64,000 nucleotides of DNA from a virus, in IMG/VR virus record IMGVR_UViG_3300013772_000002, positions 1 to 64,000 of that record. One strand, written 5' to 3'. The notes below the pieces were generated by a model. It was not told where the DNA came from, did not search any database, and was given only the letters and a program-made list of their open reading frames with translations. Both the position numbers and the translations under genes were made by a program. Positions 45,676 to 54,506 of this stretch are shown here, piece by piece (position 1 is the first letter of the stretch; each line of letters starts with the position of its first letter).

Positions 45676-46322
45676 TAAGCGCTCACTTTCCTGTCATGGG
45701 TCGATACGAAATCTGGATCGCGTGGGCGCGGATCGAAGGCGCCGAAGCCGGGACGACTAGCGAGATAATCGGCGGTCGCGACGGCGAGTTCGATCGGGAC
45801 GGTGGGTTCGCCCATACCATGACGACCCATGTGCGCTTCGCAAATTGCTACGAGTGGCTCATAGTACCGACCGAAAAGCGGGAGATCGGCAAGGTCGTCA
45901 GTCCGCATGCGCACCAGACTGTCATGAAAGCGGTCGATGTGCACCTCGTTATCCTGGTAGGAGGCGATATCGTGAACGAGCGCTCCCGCCATCGCGAGAT
46001 CGTGCTCGACCTGAGTGAAGTCCCAAGCGTCAGCCAAGAGGGCGACGATATAGGCGACGCGGCGGCAGTGGTGAACCATGCCGCCCGTCTCTCCGGGGCT
46101 CGCGGGCGCGTTCGTTGGGTCTCCCTCCCGGGCGGAGAAGAACTCATCCGGCGGGTGGTAGATGCCCGTCGAGCTCGACGGACCTGTCAGGAAGCGCGGA
46201 TGGGCACGACGGAGGAAGGCGACCGCCAGTTCACGAATCACCGCGTTCCTGATGCGTCCGAGCTCGGGCGCGAAGGCGGTGCGAACCGCCGTCTCATTAA
46301 GGAGACGCCCGGTCGTACGCAT
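45675..46322 (-). CDS. HD-domain phosphohydrolase
   Basis: 215 aa. Met-Val-His-His-Cys-Arg-Arg-Val-Ala (about residues 82-90) and Val-His-Asp-Ile (about 116-119) supply the metal-binding His and His-Asp of HD phosphohydrolases. A further His (about 169) fits the later metal positions. Likely a nucleotidase or phosphodiesterase acting on nucleotides. The ATG abuts the stop of the upstream gene (TAGATG). Confidence 0.78.
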   Translation of the reverse strand: MRTTGRLLNETAVRTAFAPELGRIRNAVIRELAVAFLRRAHPRFLTGPSSSTGIYHPPDEFFSAREGDPTNAPASPGETGGMVHHCRRVAYIVALLADAWDFTQVEHDLAMAGALVHDIASYQDNEVHIDRFHDSLVRMRTDDLADLPLFGRYYEPLVAICEAHMGRHGMGEPTVPIELAVATADYLASRPGFGAFDPRPRDPDFVSTHDRKVSA

Positions 46323-46601
46323 CTAGTCGGCCGGATCGCCGGGCGGTAGTGAGGTCGGCACGGTCTCGACGCCCGAAATTGGCGTGACGTTGGCGGGTAG
46401 TGCGGGTTCGTCCTGGATGTTAACGGCCTGCGGTTGGTTGACGCGATCGCAGAGGTCCAGGTATTTCCTTGCGATCGCCCTGGTGTCACCACTGACGTTG
46501 CCGAGGTTGGCGGCATAGAAGCACGCCGCGAAGGTTTGGTAATCAACGGCGGGGATGACGAGCGCCACAAACTCTGGCGCTGCTGGGGTGGTGGGTTCCA
46601 T
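46323..46601 (-). CDS. Hypothetical acidic protein (92 aa)
   Basis: ATG at 46601 follows GAAAGGAATTCCTGACC. Pro-rich ends with a helical middle (residues 20-50, two Cys). Has its own promoter at 46658-46686. No family recognised. Confidence 0.6.
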   Translation of the reverse strand: MEPTTPAAPEFVALVIPAVDYQTFAACFYAANLGNVSGDTRAIARKYLDLCDRVNQPQAVNIQDEPALPANVTPISGVETVPTSLPPGDPAD

Positions 46602-46657
46602 GGTCAGGAATTCCTTTCGGATGAGCGAGGACTTATCGCAGATCGACAAGTCCTCTT

Positions 46658-46686
46658 ATGATATCATGGTATTCGTGCGTTGTAAA
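46658..46686 (-). promoter_or_regulatory. Sigma70-type promoter (leftward)
   Basis: TTTACA (46686-46681), 17 bases, TATCAT (46663-46658). Separates the HD/HAD unit from nrdJ. Confidence 0.75.
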
Positions 46687-46688
46687 GC

Positions 46689-48812
46689 CTATGCCACAAC
46701 GAACACGGGAGTCCAGTCGCACTGGCTGTAGCCGCAGGATTGGCAGGTGACACAACCACCGTCGTCCGCCATCGCATCGATCCCGCAATTCGGACAGCAG
46801 ACGTCGTCATCGCCGGTCATTTCCGTCGATGCCTCCAGAAGAGCCTGTGGTGCCCCTCCACGCGCGAGAAGGCGGTCATCGGCAGTCTTGCCAATGTTAT
46901 AGACCTGAACCTCCTTGCAGCCGTCACGGTAGATCGTCGTGCCCATGCAACCCGATGTGTACGAGAGGATGTACGCGGCACCGATCTCTTCACGCGTTGT
47001 CGAGTTTGGAGCATTCCCGGTCTTGGAAATGCCCGAATCGTTGTGCTCCTGCCATGCCGCCTGCATGAGGATGTGGTCGGTGAGCGAAATATCTCCCGCG
47101 GTGCGGAAGACGCGCTGCCATCGCTCCGGTACCATTGCAACGCCTTGGACTGACCCAGTCGCGACAACGTGTGCCTCCAGATCGCCTGACCAGAACCCCT
47201 CGTGTTCGGCCACGGCCCGGAAGGCGGCGTTAGCGATCTTCAGGTTGCGCCATGAGCCGTCGGTCTGCTTGACCGAGTGGTAAGCGAAGAGGGCAAAGAC
47301 GGGCTCGATGCCGCTGGAACAATTGCCAAGAATTGAAATTGATCCGGTCGGCGCCACGGTCGTGAGGTTACTGTTGCGTCGCGGTGCGTCGTTTTTGTAG
47401 CGTGAGACGTTTTGTAGCGGGAAAGCCCCCCGATCGACCGCCAAGTTTTCCGAGGCAGAGATCGCCTCCTCATTAAGGACGCGCATGATATCGTTGCCCA
47501 GGGCACGAGCCTCGGGTGTGTGGTAGGCGATGCCCAGCAGAAAAAGGAGGTCAGCGAATCCCATCACGCCGAGACCGATCCGGCGCAAGTCTTGTGCGCG
47601 CTTGGTGATCTGTGGTAGTGGGAAGGGGTTGATCTCGATCACGTCGTCGAGGAAGCGGGTCGCGAGGCGGACGACGGACCGGAAGCGTGCCCAATCGAAG
47701 ATCGGAATACCAAGTCCATACCCGCCAAAGTAGTGCGTGACGCTCTCGATAACAAAACGTCCGAGATTAATAGAGCCTAGATTGCAAACATCATATGGCC
47801 CCAAAGGTTGCTCTCCGCACGGATTAGTTGCCTCAATGCTTTCTATCTCTGGGATCGGATTCGCACGAGAAGCATTAACGCGATCGAGGAAGATAAGCCC
47901 CGGATCGCCCGTCCGCCACGCACAGTCAACAATCTGGTCCCAGATGTCGCGTGCCCGGCGCCGACTCGTCACCGCCTTCGTGTCGGGATCGATGAGATCG
48001 TATTCGCCATCTTCGCGTACCGCGTCCATGAAGACGTCAGTAATGCCGATCGAGCAATTAAAGTTCGTAATCGGATACTGAACTTCGTTCGTGCCGTTTA
48101 GTTTTGCGAGGACGCCGATTGGCTCCTTGCAATGAATGAATGTTTCCACGTCGGTATGATCGCAGCGTAATACCGCCATATTCGCGCCACGGCGGGTGCC
48201 CCCTTGCTTGATTTGCTCCGTTGCTACGTCGAAGATTTTCAAAAAACTGACGGGTCCGGACGCAACTCCCATGCTCCTTTTCACGGTTGCGCCCGCGGGA
48301 CGGAGGCGCGAGAAAGAAAACCCGGTTCCGCCGCCGCTCTGATGCACAGTGGCAGCATCTCGTATTGTATTAAAGATTCCCTCTATTGAATCTTCGATAG
48401 GCAAAACAAAACATGCTGACAACTGAAGACCGTTCCCCTTCCCGGCGTTCATCAGACAGGGGCTATTGGGCAGGAAGTCTCCAGAGAGCAGCAGATCGGC
48501 GAATTGATCTCCGACGCGAGCGATCGCCGCATCTTCCTGGTGACCGCAAGCATCGAGATAGGTGGTGAATTCTTCGCGCGGCGTGAGGCCCGGCACGGAA
48601 CCCCATTCGCTTCCGGCGCGCTCTTGATCAATCTTGACAAATTCGCGCTCGCCCTCGGCGACGGCGTATGCGACGCGTTTGTAGAGTCCCTGGGGAGTTT
48701 CGGTAATAGTGACTGTACCATCTGGTTGTTTAACTTTTTGAAGATAGCGTTCTTCGAGGACGCGGAGCGCGGCGTCAGTAGTAAGGGGCGGTGAGTAAGG
48801 AGCGATGGTCAC
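46689..48812 (-). CDS. nrdJ: Class II ribonucleotide reductase (B12-dependent)
   Basis: 707 aa, GTG at 48812. The ribosome-binding AGGAGGTC lies inside the end of the upstream protease gene, suggesting coupling. Active-site features: Asn-Ser-Pro-Cys (about residues 116-119), Ser-Gly-Gly-Gly-Thr-Gly-Phe (about 159-165), Asn-Pro-Cys-Gly-Glu (about 331-335, thiyl Cys and Glu) and Pro-Thr-Gly-Ser-Ile (about 490). The C-terminal Cys-rich tail (Cys-Cys-Pro-Asn-Cys ... Cys-Gln-Ser-Cys) fits the shuttle or zinc region of NrdJ. It makes deoxynucleotides without an oxygen-dependent partner. Confidence 0.93.
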   Translation of the reverse strand: MTIAPYSPPLTTDAALRVLEERYLQKVKQPDGTVTITETPQGLYKRVAYAVAEGEREFVKIDQERAGSEWGSVPGLTPREEFTTYLDACGHQEDAAIARVGDQFADLLLSGDFLPNSPCLMNAGKGNGLQLSACFVLPIEDSIEGIFNTIRDAATVHQSGGGTGFSFSRLRPAGATVKRSMGVASGPVSFLKIFDVATEQIKQGGTRRGANMAVLRCDHTDVETFIHCKEPIGVLAKLNGTNEVQYPITNFNCSIGITDVFMDAVREDGEYDLIDPDTKAVTSRRRARDIWDQIVDCAWRTGDPGLIFLDRVNASRANPIPEIESIEATNPCGEQPLGPYDVCNLGSINLGRFVIESVTHYFGGYGLGIPIFDWARFRSVVRLATRFLDDVIEINPFPLPQITKRAQDLRRIGLGVMGFADLLFLLGIAYHTPEARALGNDIMRVLNEEAISASENLAVDRGAFPLQNVSRYKNDAPRRNSNLTTVAPTGSISILGNCSSGIEPVFALFAYHSVKQTDGSWRNLKIANAAFRAVAEHEGFWSGDLEAHVVATGSVQGVAMVPERWQRVFRTAGDISLTDHILMQAAWQEHNDSGISKTGNAPNSTTREEIGAAYILSYTSGCMGTTIYRDGCKEVQVYNIGKTADDRLLARGGAPQALLEASTEMTGDDDVCCPNCGIDAMADDGGCVTCQSCGYSQCDWTPVFVVA

Positions 48813-48815
48813 GGG

Positions 48816-50378
48816 CTAGACCTCCTGCGCGACAACACTGCCGCCAGACGAATGGAGTTGGGTTGAGAGCCTCGCCCACACATCGTGGGCGAGGGTACGG
48901 TGGAACCCCTCGCAGCCGCCAACGATCTCTGAGATCGCGACGGTGGCGTCGGAGCCGAGGATGATGCGCTCGACGCAAAGGCGATCGACTAGCGGCTTGA
49001 GTGCCTCAATGAGACCGATACCATGGAGTTTCTGGACGCGTTTGTCTGCTTCGATGACGATTTCCCAGGCGAGTGCGGCGACGGCCTCCATGACAAGTGT
49101 GGCGTCGTGATCGATGCGCGTAATGCGTGTCGCGGCGTTCTGTTTCATCTCATCCTTGAGGGCTGACCAGTCGAAGCGCGAGCCGTCAGCGCCACCACCC
49201 GCGACCGTTAGTTCGACGAATGATTCGACGATCGCCTGGTAATCGCCGCCTGCCGCGTGGAGCGCGACGCCGTCTTCACTATAGACGAAGCGCTCCATTG
49301 CCTTACCCATGGCGAGGGAAACAATTTCGCAGAATCCGTCGAGGTAGTTCATCATCCGCTCGTTCCGGAAGAAAACTGACGCCTCCTGATCCCAAACGTC
49401 AAAGAGGTTGATGTTGGAGATCGAAAGACCGAGCGCGAAACCCCCGAGCGCGTGTCCACACTCATGGTGGGCGACGTGGATTTCGATCTCCGGTTCGTCC
49501 TGATCGTCAGGAATCGGGAACCACTGCTCGACCAGGGCACGGGCAATCCAGGATGGCGTTATCTCTCCGGGTGGGCAGATTTCAGCGCGAAGGGCAGTCC
49601 GTTCTACCGCGTCGTCAATGTCCGCTCCCGTCTGCGCGCTGCCACCAATTAGGTCGCGAAGATGCGCCGCGCTCGGAACGGGTAGATTGCGTGTGGTGAG
49701 GCGTTCCCCCAGCATGCGCGATGCTTCGCGGTCGGGTAAGCGAGAGCACTCCGCCTCGATCGACAATCGACCCGCACGGAGCAGCGAGGGATCGATACCA
49801 TCCTTTTCATTGGCAGTCGCAAAAAGGAAAACGGGCACGCCACGATCCGCGAGCCCGTCCAGACATGTATTAAGAGCGGCGGTAATTGGGTCCTTGCCAA
49901 CCGTTCCCCGGTCGGTCGTGACGTGCGCGTCGAATTCGTCCCAGATCAAGCCAATCGGTGCGTCGAGCCGTCTTGCCTCGTGGCATGCCGCCTTCCATAG
50001 CGCAACGACGTCGTTCTCTCCCCACTCGCCATTTTCCAGCGGCCACGCTCGTGCGTCGAAACACCGCGCCCTGACTTCCGTAATCAAGTGGCGAAGCATC
50101 AGCGTCTTGCCATTGCCCTGCTCGCCAAGCAGGATGCCGCCGCGTGGTAGGCGCTGACCGTTTGCCTTCATCTCGGGCCAGCGGTTGATTGCGGCGATAA
50201 ATTCACCCATCGCGCGCTTGACATTCGAGAGTCCGTAGATGTCACCGGCATGAACGGTGTTCGCCCCAGTGCAGGAAAGAGGATGTTTCCAGTAGGCGAC
50301 ACGAGATTTTGTGAGGATGGTGCGGGTACGTGGGATGACCGATATCTCCCCATCATCGAGACGGGCATTTTCGTTCAT
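48816..50378 (-). CDS. FtsH-like AAA+ zinc metalloprotease without membrane anchor
   Basis: 520 aa from ATG 50378, after GGGAGTTTTAC. Walker A Gly-Glu-Gln-Gly-Asn-Gly-Lys-Thr (about residues 85-92), Walker B Leu-Ile-Trp-Asp-Glu-Phe-Asp (about 144-150), and a peptidase site His-Glu-Cys-Gly-His (about 305-309, HExxH). This is the AAA-plus-M41 layout of FtsH, but cellular FtsH starts with membrane helices and none is seen here. A soluble phage protease would degrade cytoplasmic targets, perhaps host regulators or repressors; inference. It is coupled to nrdJ. Confidence 0.82.
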   Translation of the reverse strand: MNENARLDDGEISVIPRTRTILTKSRVAYWKHPLSCTGANTVHAGDIYGLSNVKRAMGEFIAAINRWPEMKANGQRLPRGGILLGEQGNGKTLMLRHLITEVRARCFDARAWPLENGEWGENDVVALWKAACHEARRLDAPIGLIWDEFDAHVTTDRGTVGKDPITAALNTCLDGLADRGVPVFLFATANEKDGIDPSLLRAGRLSIEAECSRLPDREASRMLGERLTTRNLPVPSAAHLRDLIGGSAQTGADIDDAVERTALRAEICPPGEITPSWIARALVEQWFPIPDDQDEPEIEIHVAHHECGHALGGFALGLSISNINLFDVWDQEASVFFRNERMMNYLDGFCEIVSLAMGKAMERFVYSEDGVALHAAGGDYQAIVESFVELTVAGGGADGSRFDWSALKDEMKQNAATRITRIDHDATLVMEAVAALAWEIVIEADKRVQKLHGIGLIEALKPLVDRLCVERIILGSDATVAISEIVGGCEGFHRTLAHDVWARLSTQLHSSGGSVVAQEV

Positions 50379-50425
50379 GTAAAACTCCCATGACGGCAAT
50401 GGTATGCCGTCCCGGAATAGATCGA

Positions 50426-51109
50426 TTAGAACGCGATAGGTTTCAAGCAGTTAACGATGTCGTTCACACGGCAGTGGAGATCATCGAGACTACCGCCATT
50501 GACGATCTCCTCGTCGGCGGAGAGTGTGGACCAAAATTGCTCGGAGGAGTGATTCGCCGCTTCGCCTGTCAGTTTAGTGGCGTCGGGACGAATGATGCGA
50601 ACGAAATGGAAGCCGTTGGCACGCAGTTGCTCGACTTCATGGGGGTAGCGAACATCGTCACAAACTATTGCTTTCCCAAAGAAACGAGATGTTTCCGCTT
50701 CCTGGAGTAGTAGTTTGACCCACGGTTCCTCGGGTGCGGCGAGACCCCGGATGACTTCCGTTCCCCACTGCTGGAGTGCGCCGCGGAAATGTGGCTTGTG
50801 TGCGTTGACGTAATTGACGAAGTGATCGCGGACAATAATATCGCGGTGGTATGTCTCGAGATTTGGAGAATTCGTTGCGTACAGATATCCCATCTTGCCG
50901 GCCATAATACGCCTGACGCTGCCGAACGTATCGGTAACGGACATGTGGAGTGGGAACGGCAGATCGAGTTGGACGTGGGCGAGAAAGCCAAGGCTTACCT
51001 TCATCGGATCAGCGAGTGCTGCCCGATGATAGTCATCTCGTACCTCGACCATCTGACTGACTGTCGTCTTTCCGCTACTGGCCATGCCGATAATGCCGAG
51101 ATTTTGCAC
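50426..51109 (-). CDS. Deoxynucleoside monophosphate kinase
   Basis: 227 aa, GTG at 51109 after GGAAGGAATATCTC. P-loop Gly-Met-Ala-Ser-Ser-Gly-Lys-Thr (about residues 8-15). The Arg-Gly-Ala-Leu-Gln-Gln-Trp-Gly-Thr-Glu (about 109-118) and later Asp-Asp-Val-Arg-Tyr segments are typical of phage dNMP kinases of the T4 gene 1 kind. Phosphorylates dNMPs, complementing the reductase nearby. Confidence 0.82.
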   Translation of the reverse strand: MQNLGIIGMASSGKTTVSQMVEVRDDYHRAALADPMKVSLGFLAHVQLDLPFPLHMSVTDTFGSVRRIMAGKMGYLYATNSPNLETYHRDIIVRDHFVNYVNAHKPHFRGALQQWGTEVIRGLAAPEEPWVKLLLQEAETSRFFGKAIVCDDVRYPHEVEQLRANGFHFVRIIRPDATKLTGEAANHSSEQFWSTLSADEEIVNGGSLDDLHCRVNDIVNCLKPIAF

Positions 51110-51130
51110 GAGATATTCCTTCCGTCGTGA

Positions 51131-51991
51131 CTAAATTTGATCGCGGTATGCCGCAAAACGAGTACGATCACGCCCTATTCTTGGCCTGAGCAATAGCCCT
51201 CGAATGGCAACGTCGCTGTTCGGGTAATTGGGAGTGACCATTGCTGTGAGTGCCGCTTGCAGTGCGCCGGCATTGGTACGCGATACGAAGATTTCATCCT
51301 GGACGGGGATGCCTGTCGCTTTCAAATCACTCCATCCGAGCCAATAATCCCTGGCAACGCAGTAGACCTCCTTAACGAGAAAGGTTGTGCGTTGGGATGA
51401 GGACCCGAGGGTTACGCCGTCGTAGGGCTCACCGAGCATTGTGCCAATGACAACGAGTGGGTAGAGGGGAGCGTAGCGCAAAAGAACGTCTCCCCATGCC
51501 CGCAACCAACCAACCGCAGCATCCTTACGTGTATTCCGACGTGGATCATGACTGTGACCGATGCCCTTCGTTGGATTCGGCGGCGGTGACATAATCGGAT
51601 AGGGAGCGGGATCGTCCCAGTTATTCCAATCGCCGACACGAATACGAAACGTGCCTGTCGTCGTCTCTATCGCGAGTGGCAAGTGACCGATGCGCGGCAG
51701 GATGGCGACGCCAAAGGGCTCGGAGAAGTCAGTGGCGCTTGTCGTTACCGTCTTGCCGTCTCCGGAAAGCCAGATACGTAGTTGTTGACCGGGTGGCAGC
51801 GCCTGAAGAACGCCGATCTCCGGGTCCAAAAGCAAGCTGGACAAAACAGCCGGGGTGAAGGCGGGTGCGGCACGACGTGTCTTTGGATCGGTCGTAAAGA
51901 GCGGACCCTCTACCAATGGCGCCCATGGAACAGCACGGTCGCTCGAATGCGGAGACTCCAGTTCAAGGAGAATCGGTGGGACGGTAGACAT
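51131..51991 (-). CDS. Hypothetical protein (286 aa)
   Basis: ATG overlaps the upstream stop (TAATG). A soluble, Pro- and Trp-rich protein with no signature I recognise. The middle has His-Ser-His-Asp-Pro-Arg-Arg-Asn. It sits in the nucleotide-metabolism operon, so a related role is possible. Confidence 0.6.
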   Translation of the reverse strand: MSTVPPILLELESPHSSDRAVPWAPLVEGPLFTTDPKTRRAAPAFTPAVLSSLLLDPEIGVLQALPPGQQLRIWLSGDGKTVTTSATDFSEPFGVAILPRIGHLPLAIETTTGTFRIRVGDWNNWDDPAPYPIMSPPPNPTKGIGHSHDPRRNTRKDAAVGWLRAWGDVLLRYAPLYPLVVIGTMLGEPYDGVTLGSSSQRTTFLVKEVYCVARDYWLGWSDLKATGIPVQDEIFVSRTNAGALQAALTAMVTPNYPNSDVAIRGLLLRPRIGRDRTRFAAYRDQI

Positions 51992-52185
51992 TATGACTCC
52001 TGCCGGGCTTTCGCCAGGGGGGTTTCATCTTCGGTCGTGCGCCGTCCGGCAAGAGGCTCTTCGTCGTCCTCGCCACGGCGTTTTTGGAGGGGTTTCGAGT
52101 GATGAATCTTCCGCAGCGGCGTCTCGACCTCGTCGGCATCATCGTCGTCACTATCATCGCTTGGTGTAGGGGGTGTCTCGATCAA
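51991..52185 (-). CDS. Small charged protein (64 aa)
   Basis: TTG start at 52185 after AAGGAGACCACCA. The N-terminal half has a run of Asp residues (about 10-18); the C-terminal half is Lys/Arg-rich. Probably disordered. Function unknown. Confidence 0.5.
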   Translation of the reverse strand: MIETPPTPSDDSDDDDADEVETPLRKIHHSKPLQKRRGEDDEEPLAGRRTTEDETPLAKARQES

Positions 52186-52196
52186 TGGTGGTCTCC

Positions 52197-52883
52197 TTAT
52201 TCTACCGCACCGGGGCATTCCGGTGCAAGGGTCTTCAGGGTCCAAGAGTCGATTACCGTCGTCTCACCGGAAGAGATTGGCAATTTGCCGAAGTAGATCG
52301 TCTCATTCTCGGGACCGACGTTGACGACAGACATGGCGCGTCCATAACCGTATGGGCGCTCCCGATTTTTGCGCCGCTTGTGGTGAAGCGCGTCGACGAC
52401 GCGACGACCCCAAGCGCCGGCCAGATCAAGCCAGACGATACCGATATCAGCTACTTCCTCGACGTCAATCTCTCCCATCCGGTAGTCAGCGGCGCGTAGC
52501 GTGGCGAGCGATTCGCCGATCTCGGCGACGAGGTGCAGGAGTTGGCGCAGAACATGACCGTCAATTCCGTTTGTCGGAGTTGTCACGGTCTGCTCGCGCC
52601 TTCCAGAACCCCCAACGCGGGCGTAGGGAGGAAGGCGGGCGGAGAATGCAACACGACGCAATAGATTGGTTGCGTTCTCGATCTCTTCGAGATGGCTCGA
52701 CGGGATTCGACCTGTCTTGCGCTGACCGTCGATCGCCGCGCCAACCGCGCGGACGAGGTCGCCGAGAATAACGAGCTGTTCGGCGTCGGGTGGTGGCGAT
52801 GATGACTCCGCTTCATCCCAGAATCCCTGGCGAATCGCATCGATGCGGCAACTATCGACAATTGCTCCCAAACTCGTATCCAT
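52197..52883 (-). CDS. Possible MazG-like nucleotide pyrophosphohydrolase
   Basis: 228 aa from ATG 52883, after TTGAGGAGGGGCTTCCT. The arrangement Gly-Phe-Trp-Asp-Glu..., then a helix ending Ala-Val-Gly-Ala-Ala-Ile (about residues 45-51), then Glu-Glu-Val-Ala-Asp-Ile-Gly-Ile (about 141-148) and Asp-Leu-Ala-Gly resembles phage MazG-like proteins, where a Glu-x-x-Asp helix binds metal. The first Glu pair is weak, so the call is tentative. It would cut unwanted nucleotides. First gene of the leftward operon. Confidence 0.45.
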   Translation of the reverse strand: MDTSLGAIVDSCRIDAIRQGFWDEAESSSPPPDAEQLVILGDLVRAVGAAIDGQRKTGRIPSSHLEEIENATNLLRRVAFSARLPPYARVGGSGRREQTVTTPTNGIDGHVLRQLLHLVAEIGESLATLRAADYRMGEIDVEEVADIGIVWLDLAGAWGRRVVDALHHKRRKNRERPYGYGRAMSVVNVGPENETIYFGKLPISSGETTVIDSWTLKTLAPECPGAVE

Positions 52884-52947
52884 AGGAAGCCCCTCCTCAA
52901 TAAAAATCGATTGCAGTCGAAGCATGAGCGGCATGCGTACTACGACT

Positions 52948-52981
52948 TTGCTAGTATACACGTGAAGTGGTACAATGTAAA
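52948..52981. promoter_or_regulatory. Overlapping divergent promoters between metabolism and packaging blocks
   Basis: Leftward: TTTACA (52981-52976), 17 bases, TATACT (52958-52953). Rightward in the same DNA: TTGCTA (52948-52953), 17 bases, TACAAT (52971-52976). The -35 box of each overlaps the -10 box of the other, so polymerase can serve only one direction at a time: a natural switch. Confidence 0.65.
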
Positions 52982-53035
52982 GCAGAGAAGACGACTTTCT
53001 ACATGAGTTTTTGACACCCCGGAAGGATCGCCCCT

Positions 53036-53782
53036 ATGCCCCGTCGTACGCTCAACGATCGCGACCTTAAGGCTGATCTTGATGAGGGGATGACGCCCGT
53101 CGAGATTGCCGTGCGGCGCAATGTCACCGATCGCACCGTCTCTCGTCGCATTCTCCGCCTCGGCGCGATGGGTGACGGCGCCGCCGTGCGTGCCGCCGAT
53201 GAGATTATGGCCGCCGGTATTAATCAGGCGCGTGCCTACTACATGATCCAGATGACGATGTTGGAGCAACTGGACGACCTCGCCGAGGACGCGGAGCATT
53301 ACCGCGAGGCGAAAGAGGAAGGGTTGGCGCTTGCCAATGAGTTTCTGGTTCGCTTTGCCGATGGTGAAGAGATTCTTACGCCACAGTTTGAGAAGACGCT
53401 CGATAGGCTTACCAATCCGTCCGACCCCTACCCGAACATGTTCAAGGCGGCATCGCTTGCCTCCGCGAACATGCAACTCTATGTCGATATCTACAAGACG
53501 CTAATCGACATGCGCGCGATGGCGATGCTCAAGCAGGCGCTCCTGGAACTGCTCGATCTCGGTGACCCGCGCATCGCGGCGATCATCGGCGCTTATCAGA
53601 CGCGCGCCGAGAGCGCCCGCAGTCTGCTTGGTATGGACTATCGCAACCCGGACCCCGACCCAAAGACATGGAGCGCGGCCGCTGAGCGTGATTTTCAGGC
53701 GCTCCCCCGCCCCGACAGCTTGCCTGACCCGAAGCGGATTATTGCCGGTCACGGGATCGTCATCGAGGGGAAGGCGCGATGA
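53036..53782 (+). CDS. terS: Terminase small subunit
   Basis: 248 aa; ATG follows GGAAGGATCGCCCCT. The N-terminal region (about residues 1-45) is a helix-turn-helix (Pro-Val-Glu-Ile-Ala...Asp-Arg-Thr-Val-Ser-Arg-Arg-Ile) and is followed by long helices. Its position ahead of the large subunit supports the call. It would bind the packaging site on phage DNA. Confidence 0.7.
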   Translation: MPRRTLNDRDLKADLDEGMTPVEIAVRRNVTDRTVSRRILRLGAMGDGAAVRAADEIMAAGINQARAYYMIQMTMLEQLDDLAEDAEHYREAKEEGLALANEFLVRFADGEEILTPQFEKTLDRLTNPSDPYPNMFKAASLASANMQLYVDIYKTLIDMRAMAMLKQALLELLDLGDPRIAAIIGAYQTRAESARSLLGMDYRNPDPDPKTWSAAAERDFQALPRPDSLPDPKRIIAGHGIVIEGKAR

Positions 53783-53955
53783 CCAATATTTGGGATGAGC
53801 TCACGCTGGCGAAACGCCTGGCCGCTCGCGCTGCCGCCGAGGATCAACTGCGCGCCGCAGAGGAGCGCGCCTGGCACCGGGCGATCAACCGGCGTATCTG
53901 GGCGATCAACCACCCATTGCTTGCTGCGCTATGCGTCGAGCGAGCCAAACGATGA
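53779..53955 (+). CDS. Small basic helical protein (58 aa)
   Basis: ATG overlaps the terS stop (ATGA). Ala-, Arg- and Trp-rich helices; probably nucleic-acid or terminase contact. Its stop overlaps the rusA start. Confidence 0.55.
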   Translation: MTNIWDELTLAKRLAARAAAEDQLRAAEERAWHRAINRRIWAINHPLLAALCVERAKR

Positions 53956-54419
53956 TTGATTTTCTTCTCCGCCTGACGATTCCGATGCCGCCGACGGGCA
54001 CCAACCACGCCTACGTCCCGCGCGTCGTTCATCGTGGTGGCGGCAAGATGGGCGCCTCCCTGATGCATTCCAAGGAGCACGCCACTTGGGAGTCGGGCGC
54101 CCTCAAGGCGATGGTCGATGACGACATGGGCGTCGAGTGGTTTATCAACCCGACTGATTTTGATCCCAAGGAGGCTCTCGGTCTTGCTTTCTCCTGGTAT
54201 TTCAAGGATCGTCGCTCCGACCTCGACAGTCGCCACAAACTTGTCAAAGACCTCGTTTTCGATTACCTGACGGCACGGACGGGAATGAAATGCAATGATC
54301 GTGAGGTATCCGGCGACATCAACGATCGCCATTACTACAAGACGAATCCTCATGTTTTCGTTACCGTTCGTACGCTTGACGCGCACAACGCTCGCTACCA
54401 CACCGATGCCGAGCGATAA
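53952..54419 (+). CDS. rusA: RusA-family Holliday junction resolvase
   Basis: 155 aa; ATG 53952 overlaps the upstream stop. Pro-Pro-Thr-Gly-Thr-Asn-His (about residues 12-18) and Asp-Arg-Arg-Ser-Asp-Leu-Asp-Ser-Arg-His-Lys-Leu-Val-Lys-Asp (about 83-97) hold the acidic and Lys residues of the RusA active site. Cuts branched DNA before packaging, fitting its place beside the terminase genes. Confidence 0.85.
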   Translation: MIDFLLRLTIPMPPTGTNHAYVPRVVHRGGGKMGASLMHSKEHATWESGALKAMVDDDMGVEWFINPTDFDPKEALGLAFSWYFKDRRSDLDSRHKLVKDLVFDYLTARTGMKCNDREVSGDINDRHYYKTNPHVFVTVRTLDAHNARYHTDAER

Positions 54420-54427
54420 CCCGGTGG

Positions 54428-54457
54428 TTGAGTAAACACCATAAATCATGGTATACT
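54428..54457 (+). promoter_or_regulatory. Promoter upstream of terL
   Basis: TTGAGT, 18 bases, TATACT; 49 bases before the terL start. Confidence 0.6.
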
Positions 54458-54506
54458 GGTAGAGTATAGTATCGTTTCCCTCCCCATCCATAAAATCTGA
54501 GGCGCT

